Numbered from the stretch's first letter, positions 45,253 to 58,399 are shown. The stretch: DNA of 64,000 bases from Acorus gramineus (GCA_030737835.1 JAUJYN010000025.1:2170001-2234000), one strand, 5' to 3'. Notes: a model not told the origin generated them from the letters alone. Numbers and translations are program-made.

Positions 45253-46430
45253 AGTCTCGGTACACTACCCGAACGGAGCGTGAGTTCCTGATCGAGGACT
45301 AGCTCCGAGACAGTATACACCCGGTTCATCCGGATATGTGTCGGCTCGGCAAGCATCTTACAATTTTAATTCTCGACCACTGCCCGCCCCTGTGCCGACA
45401 CGACAAAACCCTATAATCCAAAACCCTATCAGGCCCCTCCCCCTATACACGGAACAAATACCTGAGCCCATCCTAGTTCATCCCATGAAGGGAAGGTCCC
45501 ATCTGACCATTGAACCATTTTTCCCAGGAACAACCTAGTCAATCCTATGGCAATAGAGCCAGAGTTCTTCCTGCCTATCCCTCTGCTCCACCAAGGACAC
45601 GAGCCGTTGTTCCCCGGCAACCACCCAAAAGGCAATACACCGCTATTCCGCCTCCATCAACCTATGAGTCTCCAGCACCTGAAATTATAGAATCTGCAGA
45701 ATATCCCAAGCAGGACTCTGATGATGATGAAGAGTTTTTGGATGGAGAACTATCGGAACTCTTTTACCCTACTCCAATACAACTTGAATCAAACATCCAA
45801 ACCTTACACCGATTTGGTGGTCTCAGATGATTCACATCTTGACTCATCAAATTCTAAGACTGATCCAGATCCGGTTCAACCAATTGTGCATGTCCTCAAA
45901 TCGGAACTGCTCATATTCAAAAATGCACAATTTGAGGGAGCAGTCCAGCCGTCCCAATTGCCAGATCCACTCAACTTAACATCCCATATGTCGAAGGAGC
46001 CCTCTGCTTTGGATTTCCCCGCCATATGCAAATAAATTATTCCAGATCTATTCCACGAGCCCATGACTGCACCAACTGATGAGTCTTTACTTTCACCATC
46101 ATTAAGGTATCAACCTCATGTTTAAATGTGCTCCCTTGCACCTGTTCGATCAGTAGTCGCCTCTTCAACTTGCTTTTCCATATCCACATCTTTATCGACT
46201 GACCCCCATTTGAAGAAAGATTATTTTCCTGCTAAGGGTCTATGGCAGATCAAGCGCCACTCACGTTTTCGACAGCATTTAGGCTTTGATATATTGGTAG
46301 GTGCTGTCAGAATAGATGCTGAACAATGGTGGTTGAGAAGGCGTCAAACGCGCTTCAAGATAGAGAGCCGATACACAACCATTGATAATCAGATGATTCA
46401 AGTATCATTCCCCTGAAAATCCTTCAGTTT
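45253..46430 (+). other. Unassigned interior of the Tat-like relic
   Basis: The stretch contains short open segments, one with an acidic DSDDDEEF motif near 45715 and one near 46126-46416. I could not match any to protease or reverse transcriptase. It lies between the gag and integrase-end parts and is probably decayed element sequence. Confidence 0.35.
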
Positions 46431-46494
46431 GAGCCCCCTTAAAGGACTCGCCTTGCACCATCATTTCCTGGAGGCCACCCTTCAGTACTACATA

Positions 46495-46900
46495 TATTAT
46501 CTTATACATGCTTTCCCATTTCAAACTCCTGTACATATTTGTTTCCATGCTTTCTTAAAAATAAAAAAAAACACAAAAAAGATTTGCTAAACAGCTTTCC
46601 CATTTCAGACTCCTATACATATTTGTTTACATTCTTTCTCAAGACACAAAAAAAACACACAAAAAAGATTTGCTAATCAGCTTTCATTCAGAACTCCTGT
46701 ACATATTGTTTACTGCTTTCCTAAATAAATAAAAAATAAAAAAAGATTTGTTTACCAGCTTATGCTTTCAAATCCTATACATATTTGTTTCCACGCTTTC
46801 TTAAACAAAGAAAAAAATAAAAAAAGATTTGTTTAATAGCTTATGCTTTTAGACTTATGTACATATTTGTTTACATGCTTTCTTAAAACAAAAAAAGAGG
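46495..46900 (+). repeat. A-rich tandem repeat, about five units of roughly 80 bp
   Basis: The words CTCCTATACATATTTGTTT, CTTTCTTAAA and an A-rich run ending AAAGATTTGTTT recur in order about five times with small length changes. Such arrays are common in Tat-lineage elements. Confidence 0.75.
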
Positions 46901-46924
46901 GGAGAAAAGAACCACAAAAAAAAA

Positions 46925-47215
46925 CCAAAAAGGGATTGAGAGCTGCAGACCATGCCCAGGCCTACCAGAGGAGGGTGGCAAGGGCATTTGAAAAGAAAGT
47001 AATAGAAAGAAAATTTAAAATTGGGGAGCTAGTACTCAAGCAAATCATGCCATCAAGACAGCCCCACCCCAAAGGCAAGCTACAACGCACATGAGAGGGA
47101 CCCTATGTGATCACCCATGCCTACTCCGGGAATGCCTACCGCTTGGTGGATGCCGAAGGAGTCGAAGTCTCAGGTTCATGGAATGCACTTTATTTGAAGA
47201 AATTCCATGCATAAA
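46925..47215 (+). pseudogene. Integrase C-terminal end of the Tat-like relic
   Basis: Words such as RRVARAFEKKV, then FKIGELVLKQIMP, then a GPYVI-type module and NALYLKKFHA, match the C-terminal end of Tat-type integrases, which contacts DNA during insertion. The segment is broken and separate from any catalytic core. Confidence 0.7.
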
Positions 47216-49430
47216 ACTCTCAATGCTTGAGAAATATTACTCTTCCTTCCTGCGATTTCCAGTGCTTAGCACCTGGTGATAGAATTATAAGACTCTCACA
47301 GATAACTTGTATTTTACTTGAGCTCATATATTCACCACTCATGCCACCTCCATCACACCAGTATGACTTAGGAATCGGTTTATTTGATAGAAGGAAAAAT
47401 TGCCTACCCTGTAGACTGGGACAATTTTTTAAACCCAACGCATCTCCCCTTTATTCTCACTCTTATTCTTATCAACCCCAAAGACAAAATGAGGGATTGT
47501 CCTGGACCTAGCATATGTCCCAAAACTGGCTCTGGCACTATATAAAAACTTCTAGAGGGGAAGCAGAAAAGAACAGGGGTGAAAAACAGAAAAGCCCCCC
47601 CCCCCCCCCTCAAAACAAAAAAAAAAAAGAAGGAAAGGCAATGAGAGGCCAAAAAATCAAAGCAACACCCGGACAAACGGGTAAACTCTCTATTTTAGCA
47701 AGCGTGAACGCCTTTACGCACAGTATATGCTGAACAAAAAGCTATACTAGTACACATCCAAGCAAACGGATTGTACTGCGACCCAAAACAGAGGTATATG
47801 CCCGGCGGGTTGTACTCTCCACCTAAATAAAGAAGTGGTAAAAAGAAGAAAGCTAGAGGGACCTAGAAAGTAAGACATATGCCAGACTGGGACAATTCAA
47901 AATATTGCCCCAAGGGTTCACCCCCCACCCTTTTATTTTTTGCAGTGGAGTTGAAATTGAACTGTGTCTACTTGGAAAGGCAAAATTTCAGCCAAAGATA
48001 GACCTTTTCTATGTTTATAAACAGCACACACTCACATGAGTTCACTTAAAACTTGCCTATCTAAAAGAAGCTTATTTGACTTAATTCCTGGTGCATTCAT
48101 GGATTTCCCAGCATGTTTAGAATAATGTGATGAAGCATTTGAGAACCATGAACATGAGAAATTGCCACCTGAAACCAATACCTTTCAAATACAATCCTGG
48201 TTTGGACATAAGTGACCACAAGGGCCCCTCTTCAAAGACTTGATTGTATATTTTACTTTAGGAAATTGAAAACATTGCCCTCCCACATAAAAGATCCACT
48301 GAAGAATTAAAATGCTCCCTTATGCCACTCACACTTATGCATAAGATTTTATTTTCCTTTTCCAAACATTTAGGCATTCAATTTTTCTCAAAATACCACA
48401 ATTGACTCCCATACCAAAAAAAAAAAAAAAAAAATTTGCCCCTGTTACTTTCATTTCATACCCTTCTACACACACTTGAGAAGGAAAATTACCCCACTCT
48501 CATACACCCCTGAGAATTTTTTTTCCCACTCTTACATGTTCTCACACTTAGAGTCACTTAGGCTCCCTCCTTTGTATGCCGGGCATGGCTTCTCGCACCT
48601 TTTTCCTTGCTTTACTTTTAAATTACCTTAGATGGGTTGTAGCCCTTGACAATTTGGATAAGAGGGGCTCGAAAGTCAGTGCAGAGGCACAATCCGGATA
48701 AATTTAACACTTGGTCCATGGAAAGGATCTATTTACAGGTGTTTAAGGTTGACCAAAATACTCACGAAGACTTTCAGCAGCAGCAAACAAATGGCAAAAT
48801 CAGGAAATTGCCCCAGGCCGGGGGTGGCTACTGCACACAAGCCGGTGGAATCTAGACAGTTAAACACAACATGCCGGCCCCCACACAGGTATATTTTGCC
48901 TAGGCAAAGGCGGCTAAAACATACTAGCCGCCTGGCCCTGGGCGGCTAGTTTAAACATGCCGCCCCTCACCTGTTGCCCCACCTATTCTTGTCAGTCCAG
49001 CTCAATCAAACCTTGAACCCTTCAAGACCTGTCGAAAATATTTCCTTCCAAAACCTTTACATACACATTTCATACACATACACAATCCCAAGACCTATGC
49101 AAATACGAATCAAACGACAACCAAAACCAAAACCATACGCCATTCCATACACTTCATCCATGCACCAAACTCTAAAAACATTCATTCATCCATAAAAGCC
49201 AATCACTCCACACATACACCTACTAATTCAAATCAATCAAACAAGAATTTTTAATTGATAAGCCAACCAGAAAGCATCCATATAAAACACCCATGAACTA
49301 AAGAAAGGCATAAATTGTTCATAAAGAGGAAAATAAGATTGAAATTTGACCAACACCAGTAGGAGTTCATAAACCAAACTAAAAACTAAACTAAAGATAG
49401 GCGTAAATGTCAGTGGGAGTCTAGAGCCTT
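47216..49430. other. Non-coding stretch after the integrase end
   Basis: AT-rich sequence with C and A homopolymers (47588-47604, 48416-48434). A GGCGGCTA palindrome pair lies at about 48908-48962, like those at 42630-43490. No gene was recognised. It lies where Tat elements keep their long 3' untranslated region. Confidence 0.4.
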
Positions 49431-50486
49431 GAAAAACCACTTGATCAGAAGGTCACCTGAGCCAAAAGAAAAGAAGAAAGCTTAAAACTCATTGCTATAC
49501 ACACCAAAGTTTTTTACCAAAGGCTAAGGAAAAGAATATACCTCGGAGTGTCGTCATCCGCGGGAGGCTGAGTCGAAGGAGGAGCGTCCTGACTTGGCTA
49601 AGAAGCAGGCGGTGGCTGATGAGAAGACTGGACCTCTAGAACGTCCAGTACAGCTGGAGTCTCTCGGACCGAAGAAGCTGCCCTCGCATTGTTATGTTTG
49701 TTTCATTTAGAGCTTTTTGGTTGTGTTTTTGCCTTTCAAGCTTAATTGGTATTCGGATTTAATTTTGTTAATGTCGCAGATGAAGTAGTTTAAAACTGAT
49801 TTTATCATGGAATATTCAGTTTTGAGTTAGCTTTCATACAAAAGTGGAATTAGATCATCTGGATTCATGTAGCAAAAGTTATGGGTATTTTTCCAATTAT
49901 ACCCCGGGGATAAGAAAAGCCTGGCTGCAGCCCTGTTTGATGTTTAGCTCATATTTTGGAACAGCTGAAGGGGTCATTGGATGTTGGTATAAACATGAAA
50001 GTTGTAGATAATCTTCTTGGCTTTCCAATGAATTTTGAATCGTGCAATTCGGATCTAAATTGTGAAAGTTATGGATGTTTTAGTGAAGCCTGTCCAGAAT
50101 TTTCTAGTCAGGGACAGCTTGGTCATTCCCCTCCCCCTCCACCAAAAAAATGGTGTATTTAGGGCATCAAAAGGGGGGGATTTTTGCTGGTATGTTAGGG
50201 GTCCAACAGAGTAATCTGAGAGAGAGAGAGGAGGAGAAGAGGAGAAGAGGAGGAGAAGAGGAAGAGATTGAAAAAAAAAAAAAAGAAAAGAAAGCTTTGA
50301 TTGTTAAAGGTGAGGGAATCCATATTAATGTGTTTTCTTCTCTTTCACTTGTTGTTGCTGCTGCTCTCTCTTTCTCTCATGATATTGTAGACTTGATTTC
50401 TAGTTAATCAACCATGTTGTGTTTGTGGGATCTTGGTAGATCTTTGTTGGAAGAGTGGTGAGAGGATTTGTTTATGTATGTATTCC

Positions 50487-51775
50487 TAACGACGCAGAGC
50501 TGAAGCAGAAGATCTTGGACGAGGCCTATCATTCGAGGTAGACAGTGCATCCTGGTTGCACGAAAATGTATAGGGGCCTTCGTCGTGGCTACTGGTGGTG
50601 TAGGATGAAAGCGGATGTGGGCCGTTTTGTTGCCCATTGCTTGGTATGCCAGCAGGTGAAGTCGGATCATCAGCGTCCTGCAGGGAAGCTACAGTCCATT
50701 GAGATTCCTTTGTGGAAATGGGAGCAGATCACCATGGACTTCGTTTTGGGTTTGCCGAGGTAACGTTTGGGTCGCAATGCCATCTGGGTGATTGTGGACC
50801 AACTGAGTAAGTTCGCTCATTTCCTCCCCATCCGACTCACTGATTCTTTGGACACCCTGGCGCAGTTGTTTGTCTCTGAGATTGTTCGTCTCCATGGCAC
50901 TCCGGTCAGCATCATTTTTGATCGAGACGCGAGGTTTACTTCGAGGTTTTGGCGCAGCCTCCAGCACGCCTTGGTATGAAACTCCACTTCAGTACAGCAT
51001 TTCATCCGCAGACGAACGGCCAGTCGGAGAGGACGATACAGACTTTGGAGGACATGTTGCGTGCCTTCATTCTCGACTTTGGAGGCAGTTGGGAGAGGCA
51101 TCTTCCGTTGGTGGAGTTTGCCTACAACAACAGCTACCACTCGAGTATTCAGATGGCACCGTATGAGGCACTCTACGGTCGGAGTTGCAGATCTCCCTTG
51201 TGTTGGGACGAGGTCAGAGAGCGCCAGTTGGAGGGACCAGAGATCGTCCGTCAGACCTCAGAGAAAGTCATTACGATTCATGAGCGTATCCGCACCGCTC
51301 AGAGCCGTCAAAAGAGCTACGCCGATCATCGTTGCCGTTAGCTCTCACCTTCGAGGTTGGTGACCATGTTTTCCTGAAGGTGTCCCCATCGAAGGGCATC
51401 TTTCATTTCGGTGTGCGGGGCAAGTTGAGTCCGCGTTTCATTGGCCTGTTTCTCGTCCTTGAGTGGATTGGAGAGGTGGCCTATCGCATAGCCTTGCCCC
51501 CACAGTTGGCTCACGCCCATGACATCTTCCACGTCTCTCAGCTGAGGTGGTACGTCCACGATCCGACACACGTCATTCCGTTCAAGCCGCTCATCTTCGA
51601 GCCGGACTTGTCGTTCGTGGAGCATCCGATCGAGATCCTGGACCAACGCAAGACGAGGCTCCGCACCAAGACCGTTCAGTTAGTTAAGGTGCGTTGGCAG
51701 CACCGTTCTGGTGCCAAGGCCACTTGGGAGCACGAGGATGCCATGCGTGATGCATATCCGCATCTTTTCCCTTCC
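50487..51775 (+). pseudogene. Integrase and C-terminal remnant of element C
   Basis: Recognisable words are RRGYWWCRMKADVGRFVAHC (zinc region), FHPQTNGQSERT (core) and [13 protein letters not shown] with the GPF/Y module, then a chromodomain-like end finishing [13 protein letters not shown]. It is close to the integrase end of element B at the protein level. The segment is broken. Confidence 0.85.
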
Positions 51776-51826
51776 TTGATGTTTTCTTTTAAATTTTGTG
51801 GACAAAATTTTCTAAGGGGGGGAGAA

Positions 51827-54710
51827 TGTTATGTTTGTGTCATTTGGAGCTTTTTGGTTGTGTTTGTGCCTTTCAAGCTTAATTGGTATTCGAATTTAAT
51901 TTTGTTAATGTTGCAGATGAAATAGTTTAAAACTAATTTTATCATGGAATATTCAGTTTCGAGTTAACTTTCATACAAAAGTAGAATTAGATCATCTGGA
52001 TTCATGTAGCAAAAGTTATGGGTATTTTTCCAATTATACCCCGGGGATAAGAAAAGCCTGGCTGCAGCCCTGTTTGATGTTTAGCTCATATTTTGGAACA
52101 GCTGAAGGGGTCATTGGATGTTGGTATAAACATGAAAGTTGTAGATAATCATCTTAGCTTTCCAATGAATTTTGAATCGTGCAATTCGGATCTAAATTGT
52201 GAAAGTTATGGATGTTTTAGTGAAGCCTGTCCAGAATTTTCTAGTCAGGGACAGCTTGGTCATTCCCTCCCCCTCCACCAAATAAATGGTGTATTTAGGG
52301 CATCAAAAGGGGGGGATTTTTGCTGGTATGTTAGGGGTCCAGCAGAGTAATCTGAGAGAGAGAGGAGAGAGAGAGAAGAGAAGAGGAGAAGAGGAGGAGA
52401 AGAGGAAGAGATTGAAAAAAAAGAAAAGAAAAGAAAGCTTTGATTGTTAAAGGTGAGGGAATCCATATTAATGTGTTTTCTTCTCTTTCACTTGTTGTTG
52501 CTGCTGCTCTCTCTTTCTCTCATGATATTTTAGACTTGATTTCTAGTTAATCAACCATGTTGTGTTTGTGGGATCTTGGTAGATCTTTGTTGGAAGAGTG
52601 GTGAGAGGATTTGTTTATGTATGTAGGGTGACTTGCATATGTTTGTTTTATGTTGCTTACCCTTTCCAACCCCTCCCCCTCTGTTTTTGCTCCCATTTGT
52701 GTGGACCAGTAGTGGTTGGGTTGAAGAAGAGGTGATGGTAGTGTTGGGAGGCTTAGAGAGGTAAGGCAGATTTCTGTCTTGTGAAGATCCTCATGAATTT
52801 GGTATCTAGAGGCATATTCTGAGCATTATCTCTTCATGTGATATGATTTTCCATGTGTCTAGATGCTATATATGAAATTTGGTGTCATTTTATTATCTGT
52901 GTTGTAAGTTATAACCCGTTTTGCAAGGACTGTCCAGATTCGCGGGGAAAATGACCTGTTTCTGAAACTATTTTATTCTAGGCCTGTAGAGGCTAAATTT
53001 GGTTATGATGTCTTCATGGATTATGATCCCAGCATGTCGAGGAACGTGTATGATTTATTGCAGAATTTTTGGATGTATATTGGATGCTGTGGAGATCAAT
53101 GATTAGGGGGTGTTTGCTGCAGATGCACCAGTTTTACATAGCTGTGTCAATGAGTTGTTTATGCATGTTGTAGGCAATTCTAAGAGATGATATCTTCATG
53201 AAGTATGCTTATATTTGTGTCAGAAAGTTTCATGTTTGATTGTAGCACCATTGGTTGTAGGGCTTTCAAGTTATAGCTTTTTTTTTAGTTGAGTTTGTCA
53301 CGTTGTTTATCTCTATTGTGTTGTGTCTTGCAGATCTCGTAGATCGGACGCGCGACGATCCAAGTATCTGTGAGTGGATCAGTCCAACCCATTTGGGAGG
53401 CGTTGGATGCACATAGTCGTGCATTCCACCTCCGTGGGGTACCATAACTGCATATTAACTATATTGCATCCATGCCATGATAGGTGACTTTTATGCTAGG
53501 ATTATGCATTGTTATGTCATGCCTAGGAACCCTGCTCACCAATACATCATATCTCATGCTAGGATAGCTTTATTCCATGCATGCTTCTACCCAGTTAATC
53601 ATGTATCTATTTCTTACATGTGTGCATTGAATATAAAGCATGACTAGGATAATTCCTTGTAATTTTCTATCATGTTGGTATTAATTCCATGACAAATTCC
53701 ATGTATATTTATTAGGTAGGTTGTATGTTGTTATATACATGTAATCAAAGCCATGAACCTTGCCTAATGGGGTTAGGCAAGTGTAAGACCTCTTATGGCA
53801 TTAGCATTGCGAACCATATGTCTTCCCCGCATCCGAGTTATGCGCCCTGGAGGAATTCATGAGAATTCGTTACTTATCGGTGTTTAGTAACCGGTGATGA
53901 CGGATCCAAGAGGATCGTATCCGCGAGTGTAGATTGTTTTCTCCCCTTCGTCGGATCCGTGTTGAAGCCCAGCGGTGAAGCTGTCCTGGGCGGGCCCCCA
54001 TCTGTAGGTACTAACCGATGCGCGGCAGATGTACTGATCATGGGAGGCCCCAGGTAGAGGCTACCCGAGAGAGGGCTACCGGTGGACCAAGGGTGTAGAG
54101 CAGTCGGATCTCTCCCGACAGTCCCATGTCACCCTTGGAGGGTGAGGGTGAGGGTGTGGTGGGTCGGCGTCGTTATACGACCCACCAGTTTGTGTGGTTA
54201 CTCCCATTTTGTTGGAATTTTAATTGCTTGAAATGTTAATATGAGTTGTGATGCATGGATTGTACCATTCACTGAGCATGTGGCTCACCCCTCGCATTTG
54301 TTTCCTCCAGTTGGCGTCGAGTCGGATCCGAAGGAGGAGCTCCCTTAGGCGCATCACCACAGCAGTGCAGCGTTCGTGTTTTGGATCTTGCGAGTGAGAG
54401 ACCATCAGCATCCCCCTTCTCTTGTATGTATTTGATACTCGTGCTTGTGCACAGTATATGTGTATTGATGTCTTTTGGTTTATGTTGGCTCTCACAGGAC
54501 AATTGATTATGTATTCTAGTCTGTAATGTGTTTTTGGATTACAGACTTAGTTGTTTGGCTTCCGCTATATGTTAATATATATTATGTCAGTTATCGCCTT
54601 TTAATTGCTTTGTTGCCTTAGATGTTGTGTTAGAGTCTTTATTGATCTCATATGTGGATAGCTGATATTATATATTTGCCACTTCTCGGGCACCGCCCTG
54701 GGTCGTGACA
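51827..54710 (+). repeat. Element C 3' LTR (2.9 kb)
   Basis: TGTTATG start and GGTCGTGACA end. The first third is unlike the U3 of A, B, D and E. The last two thirds share their signals: the 36-nt block at 53334-53369 (TCTTGCAG before, GTGAGTGG after), a GGGTGA array at about 54138-54158, and the GCTCACCCCTCGCAT block with CAG at 54308-54310. Confidence 0.9.
53334..53369 (+). other. Candidate leader micro-exon (C 3' LTR)
   Basis: A 36-nt block bounded by TCTTGCAG and GTGAGTGG. The inner sequence is diverged from A and B, but borders and length are kept. Confidence 0.55.
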
Positions 54711-57700
54711 CGCATATCTCCAATGACTCTGAGTCGCTGAAGGACGAGAAGCTCTGCTGAAGGTGGCCCCGGTGGCAACAGAGGTCGAAAAGGAGTGCTC
54801 GTTCTCGAGAGGAAGAAGGTTGAGGTCCGCCTCAGTCATGGTCCCTCCGCCAACCAACTTCTCCCTCATGGTGGCCTCCCAAAGATTGACCTGCTGGATA
54901 TCTCTATCTCCTCTCCAACCTCTGGTGAAGGCGCGCCTCCACCCCTCTTGATCGATCCTCGACCGCCGTCAATCTCTCCTTGAGCTCCCTTGCCCTCACC
55001 TCTGCAGCCCGAAGCCTTTCCTCGCTCAATTGGAGTGTGTCTCGGTCTCTATCTCCGGCCGCCTGAAGGGAACGGAGCAGGTCTCCCATCAAACCCCCTG
55101 GAACGCCCGCCGATGCCTCTAACTCTGACACTCTGACCTGGAGGGAATCTCACTCACAGCACAGGATGGCGAACTCCTCCTCTCTGGACACCATCTCAGA
55201 CCTCAGCCGGCCCATCTCCTCCCCAGCCCTTATAGCCATCTCCCTCGCCTGATCGAGCTCCATCCTCGTGGCCATCAACTCGCTCCGAGCCACGTCTAGC
55301 TCCCTTGTCAACTCAAGCTCTCGCTCGGAAGCCATGGATGGAGGAGAGTAGAGGAGGAAGAAGCACCGTCGGCCCTCGCCCTCGCCAACGCCTCCACCTG
55401 AACCTCAAGGACCGGCACCTGATCCTACAAACGATGCCTCTAGGTCCTCAAGCGTTCCACCTGATCGGTCCTCTCCTGGAGATGTTGGTTAGTGGTTTCT
55501 AACTTCTTTTCCAGCTCATTCATTTCAAACTACACAAAAAATATATATCTATCAAAAACACTTAAGAGAAGAGGAAAAGAAAAGAAAAAGGGAAAGCCCG
55601 GGGTTACACTCACATAGGAGTCTGGAATCTCCTCCTCCATGGTCTCGAGGATGCTCGGATACTCCTGACAATACCAAGCCAGGTAGTTGTCGTTCGATGT
55701 CACGTCGGAGCGGCGCTCAACCAAAGTCCCCCTCTCGACCCATCCCCTCAAGTACACAGCGTAGTTCCTCAGGAGGTTCGTATCCAGAAGAATGACCGCC
55801 ACAGGAATCGGAGGGCGCTTCGACAAATCGACAGGGACCCACTGAAAGTACCCAAGCTGACGAACCACCCGACTAATCGCGTGATAGACGACCTCATTAA
55901 AGAAGATCAGCCAGATATCCCTCGACAGCTCCTCGGGGACGACTTCCTCCGTTTGGGGCCTCCAAGTCATCTACAAAATAGGATATAAGAAGAGAGCTTA
56001 GTCAAAAGAAAATCAAGTACAAGCTAGAAGTCCAGAAAATATATACCCCTTCTTCCTTTAAAGCGCGGAAGGCCTCCCGAAACTGCGCAAGGCGACGTAG
56101 GCAGGAAGCCCCTGGAGGAACCCATCTCATGGCCCAAGGCAAGGCGCGATTGAAAACAAGCTGAGTCGGGCGAGCAATGGAGAAGTGCTCATACTTGAAG
56201 ATCTGCGGAGAAGAAAACCAAAACCAAAGTCAGGTGGAATAAATAAACAGAGATCAAATCATTCCTATTTTCACTAACTATACCTGCAGAAATGCTACGA
56301 AACCGCCAAGGTTCTTGCCTCCGGCTCTCTTCACCTTCTTCGACAACTCTACGAAGAGGTGGGCAAGCATGGCCGCGTCCCACGCAAAGCAGCCCATCGT
56401 CTCCAAGTTCTCCATAAAAAGCAAGAAGTGGGAGGAGACCTTGTCGGAGGCCGTCGAGAAGAGGACCCGGCCGAAGAAATAGAGGAAGAAAGCCCTCAAC
56501 TCCCTCCGTGCCCTCTGTGGGCATGCAGCAGCCTCCCTGGCCTCGATCATCAGCCTCCTCCTCTCAAAACTGGCCACGGCCTCACCCTTCTGACGGCGCG
56601 TGAACGAACCGAGGCCATACTGCCTCGACAGCTGTCTGAGAGGGATCCGGTTCAACATCCTCTCCCACTCCACATACTCAGCGCCATGTAGTCTGGACTG
56701 GTAGCCGCTATCACCGCCTCGCCCAAGGCTAAGAGGCCCATAATCCGCTCAACATCCTCGAGCATTGGCATCACTGCACCAGTGGGGAGGATAAATGTGC
56801 ACTCTCGGATCCACCGCTCCGCCAACGCCTCAAGATATGGGCAATGGACGTGGAAGGGCTCGATCAAGAAGAAGGAGCGGAAGCCCACTCCATCCATCAA
56901 GTCCCTCTCCCTCTGTCCCAAGGTGGAGTACTACCACTTCGTCCCACGCCATAGAGCTCGAATGCAGTTCGACGGCTGAAACAACGAAAGAAAGGGATTA
57001 GTCCAAGCAAAAGGGACATCCAAAAAATAAGAATCCTAAATCTAAGCAAAGTTTTCATTCTAAACCATGCTTTATAAAAAAAAAAATTATCTCATACCAA
57101 AATAAAATAAAAGCATGAAATATATGGGCCTAAAGGAAATGCATGTATACTTACCCTCTCTTACCCCACTATGATTAAAAACATATACCCCTACGCCATA
57201 TGCATGCAAGACCACTAATAAAATGACAAATACAAGCATGCTATGCTATATTGTTTCTTTCTTTTTTTTCCACCATGCCTTTTTTCATATATATATACAT
57301 ACATGGTAAAAATAAATGAATAAAGTTTGCCCTTTTTTTATGCCATGCTCACCAAATCCCACCGTGATCATTTTTTTCATATACACAACAAGCATGCCTA
57401 TTAAAAGAACACATATACACTTCTTACACATTCATGCATACCACAAAGACATCTATATAGAATAAAAGCCAGACCAAGGGGATTAGGAGAATACCATGGC
57501 TCGTGTGGCTCTAGGAGCCTCCGCCCCAGCCTCGTTGAGATCGTCCATCCCGTCGTCGTCTCCCTCCTCCCCATCGGCCTCTGCATCCCCAACAGCCCCA
57601 ACCTCAGCCCCTGCAGCCCCAACATGGACACTCTCAGCCCACGCGGCCTCAGTCCCTACACCCTCGCCTTCCTCTGTGCCCACCGCGCCGGAGGACAAAG

Positions 57701-58151
57701 CCTCATAGTCCCCTAGAGCCCTCCTTTCCTCCTCCTCAGCCCTGGCCTCTTCTGCCTCTCTCTCTAACATCCCCACAATTGCATCCAAGGATGCCCTCTC
57801 ACTCTCACTAACCCCCTCAATCTCTACCCCGTCAACCACACCCTCGACCGATCCTCCGGCCTCCAAACCAACACCTTCGGCCACCACCGGTCGATCACCG
57901 CACCTCTTGCGCGTATACCCGATCACCCCACCCATAGAACCCGTAGGAGCCCCCGTGATAGACCCCGAAGGCACATCCCTGACCTCACCCGCGCCGCTGC
58001 CCAACGATGGCACCTCCGTCGCACCTACCACCTCTCCAACGACCTCCTCCTCCACCCTATCGCTCTCCGATGATGAAGAGCTCGGGCTACGCTCTCCACG
58101 AGCCACCCGCGGTCGTTTCCCCCTTGAAGCAACCACCTTCGACCTCGTCAT

Positions 58152-58399
58152 CTCCTCGGATTGGAAAGAAAAAGGAGAAACCAAACTTAGGGTTTCGAAA
58201 TCAAAAGGAAGAGATGGATTAGGTCAAAATGGAAGAAGAGAGGGTAAAGGAAATCAAGGTTTTACGGTTTAAAACGAAAGAGAAGAAGAAGAGAGGGAAA
58301 GAAAACCGTTTTGAAAACATGCGGGAGAGAGAGGGTCTTTTCAGTTATAAGGGACCCAGTTGACCGGCGGCTACCCAAGCCCGATGGCTAAACACCAGT
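58152..58399 (-). promoter_or_regulatory. Upstream region of the PMD frame
   Basis: On the minus strand the stretch has a TATA-like CCTTATAACTG near 58345 and a long CT-rich leader before ATG 58151. It also has one GGCGGCTA half-palindrome (about 58362). It ends at element D, so further upstream sequence has been displaced. Confidence 0.4.

Larger units (their letters stand above)
49690..54710 (+). mobile_element. Ty3/Gypsy chromovirus C, shortened and broken
   Basis: TG-CA ends and CGCAT duplications (49685-49689, 54711-54715) define the element. Parts present are a portion of the 5' LTR (49690 to about 50484), an integrase and C-terminal segment (about 50487-51775), a polypurine tract (51813-51826) and a full 3' LTR (51827-54710). 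Gag, protease and reverse transcriptase are not present. It has several breaks. The two LTR portions are very similar, so insertion was fairly recent. It landed in the PMD reading frame. Confidence 0.9.
49440..58151 (-). pseudogene. Plant mobile domain (PMD) protein with coiled-coil tail, broken and split
   Basis: On the minus strand, splice-compatible segments at about 58151-57495, 56975-56284, 56202-56047, 55970-55614, 55529-54716 and 49689-49440 line up. The N-terminal part (MTRSKVVASRGKRPR) is Ser- and acid-rich. The middle matches the aminotransferase-like plant mobile domain: FHVHCPYLEALAERW, then LEDVERIMGLLALGEAV, then LRAFFLYFFGRVLF. The C-terminal part (about 55335-54904) is a long Glu/Arg/Leu coiled coil. 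PMD proteins occur as host genes linked to silencing and as passengers of transposons. Here it lies antisense, downstream of the Tat-like integrase end, where extra frames of that lineage are reported, so it may belong to the element. It is broken by about two or more changes and by insertion of element C. Confidence 0.65.
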
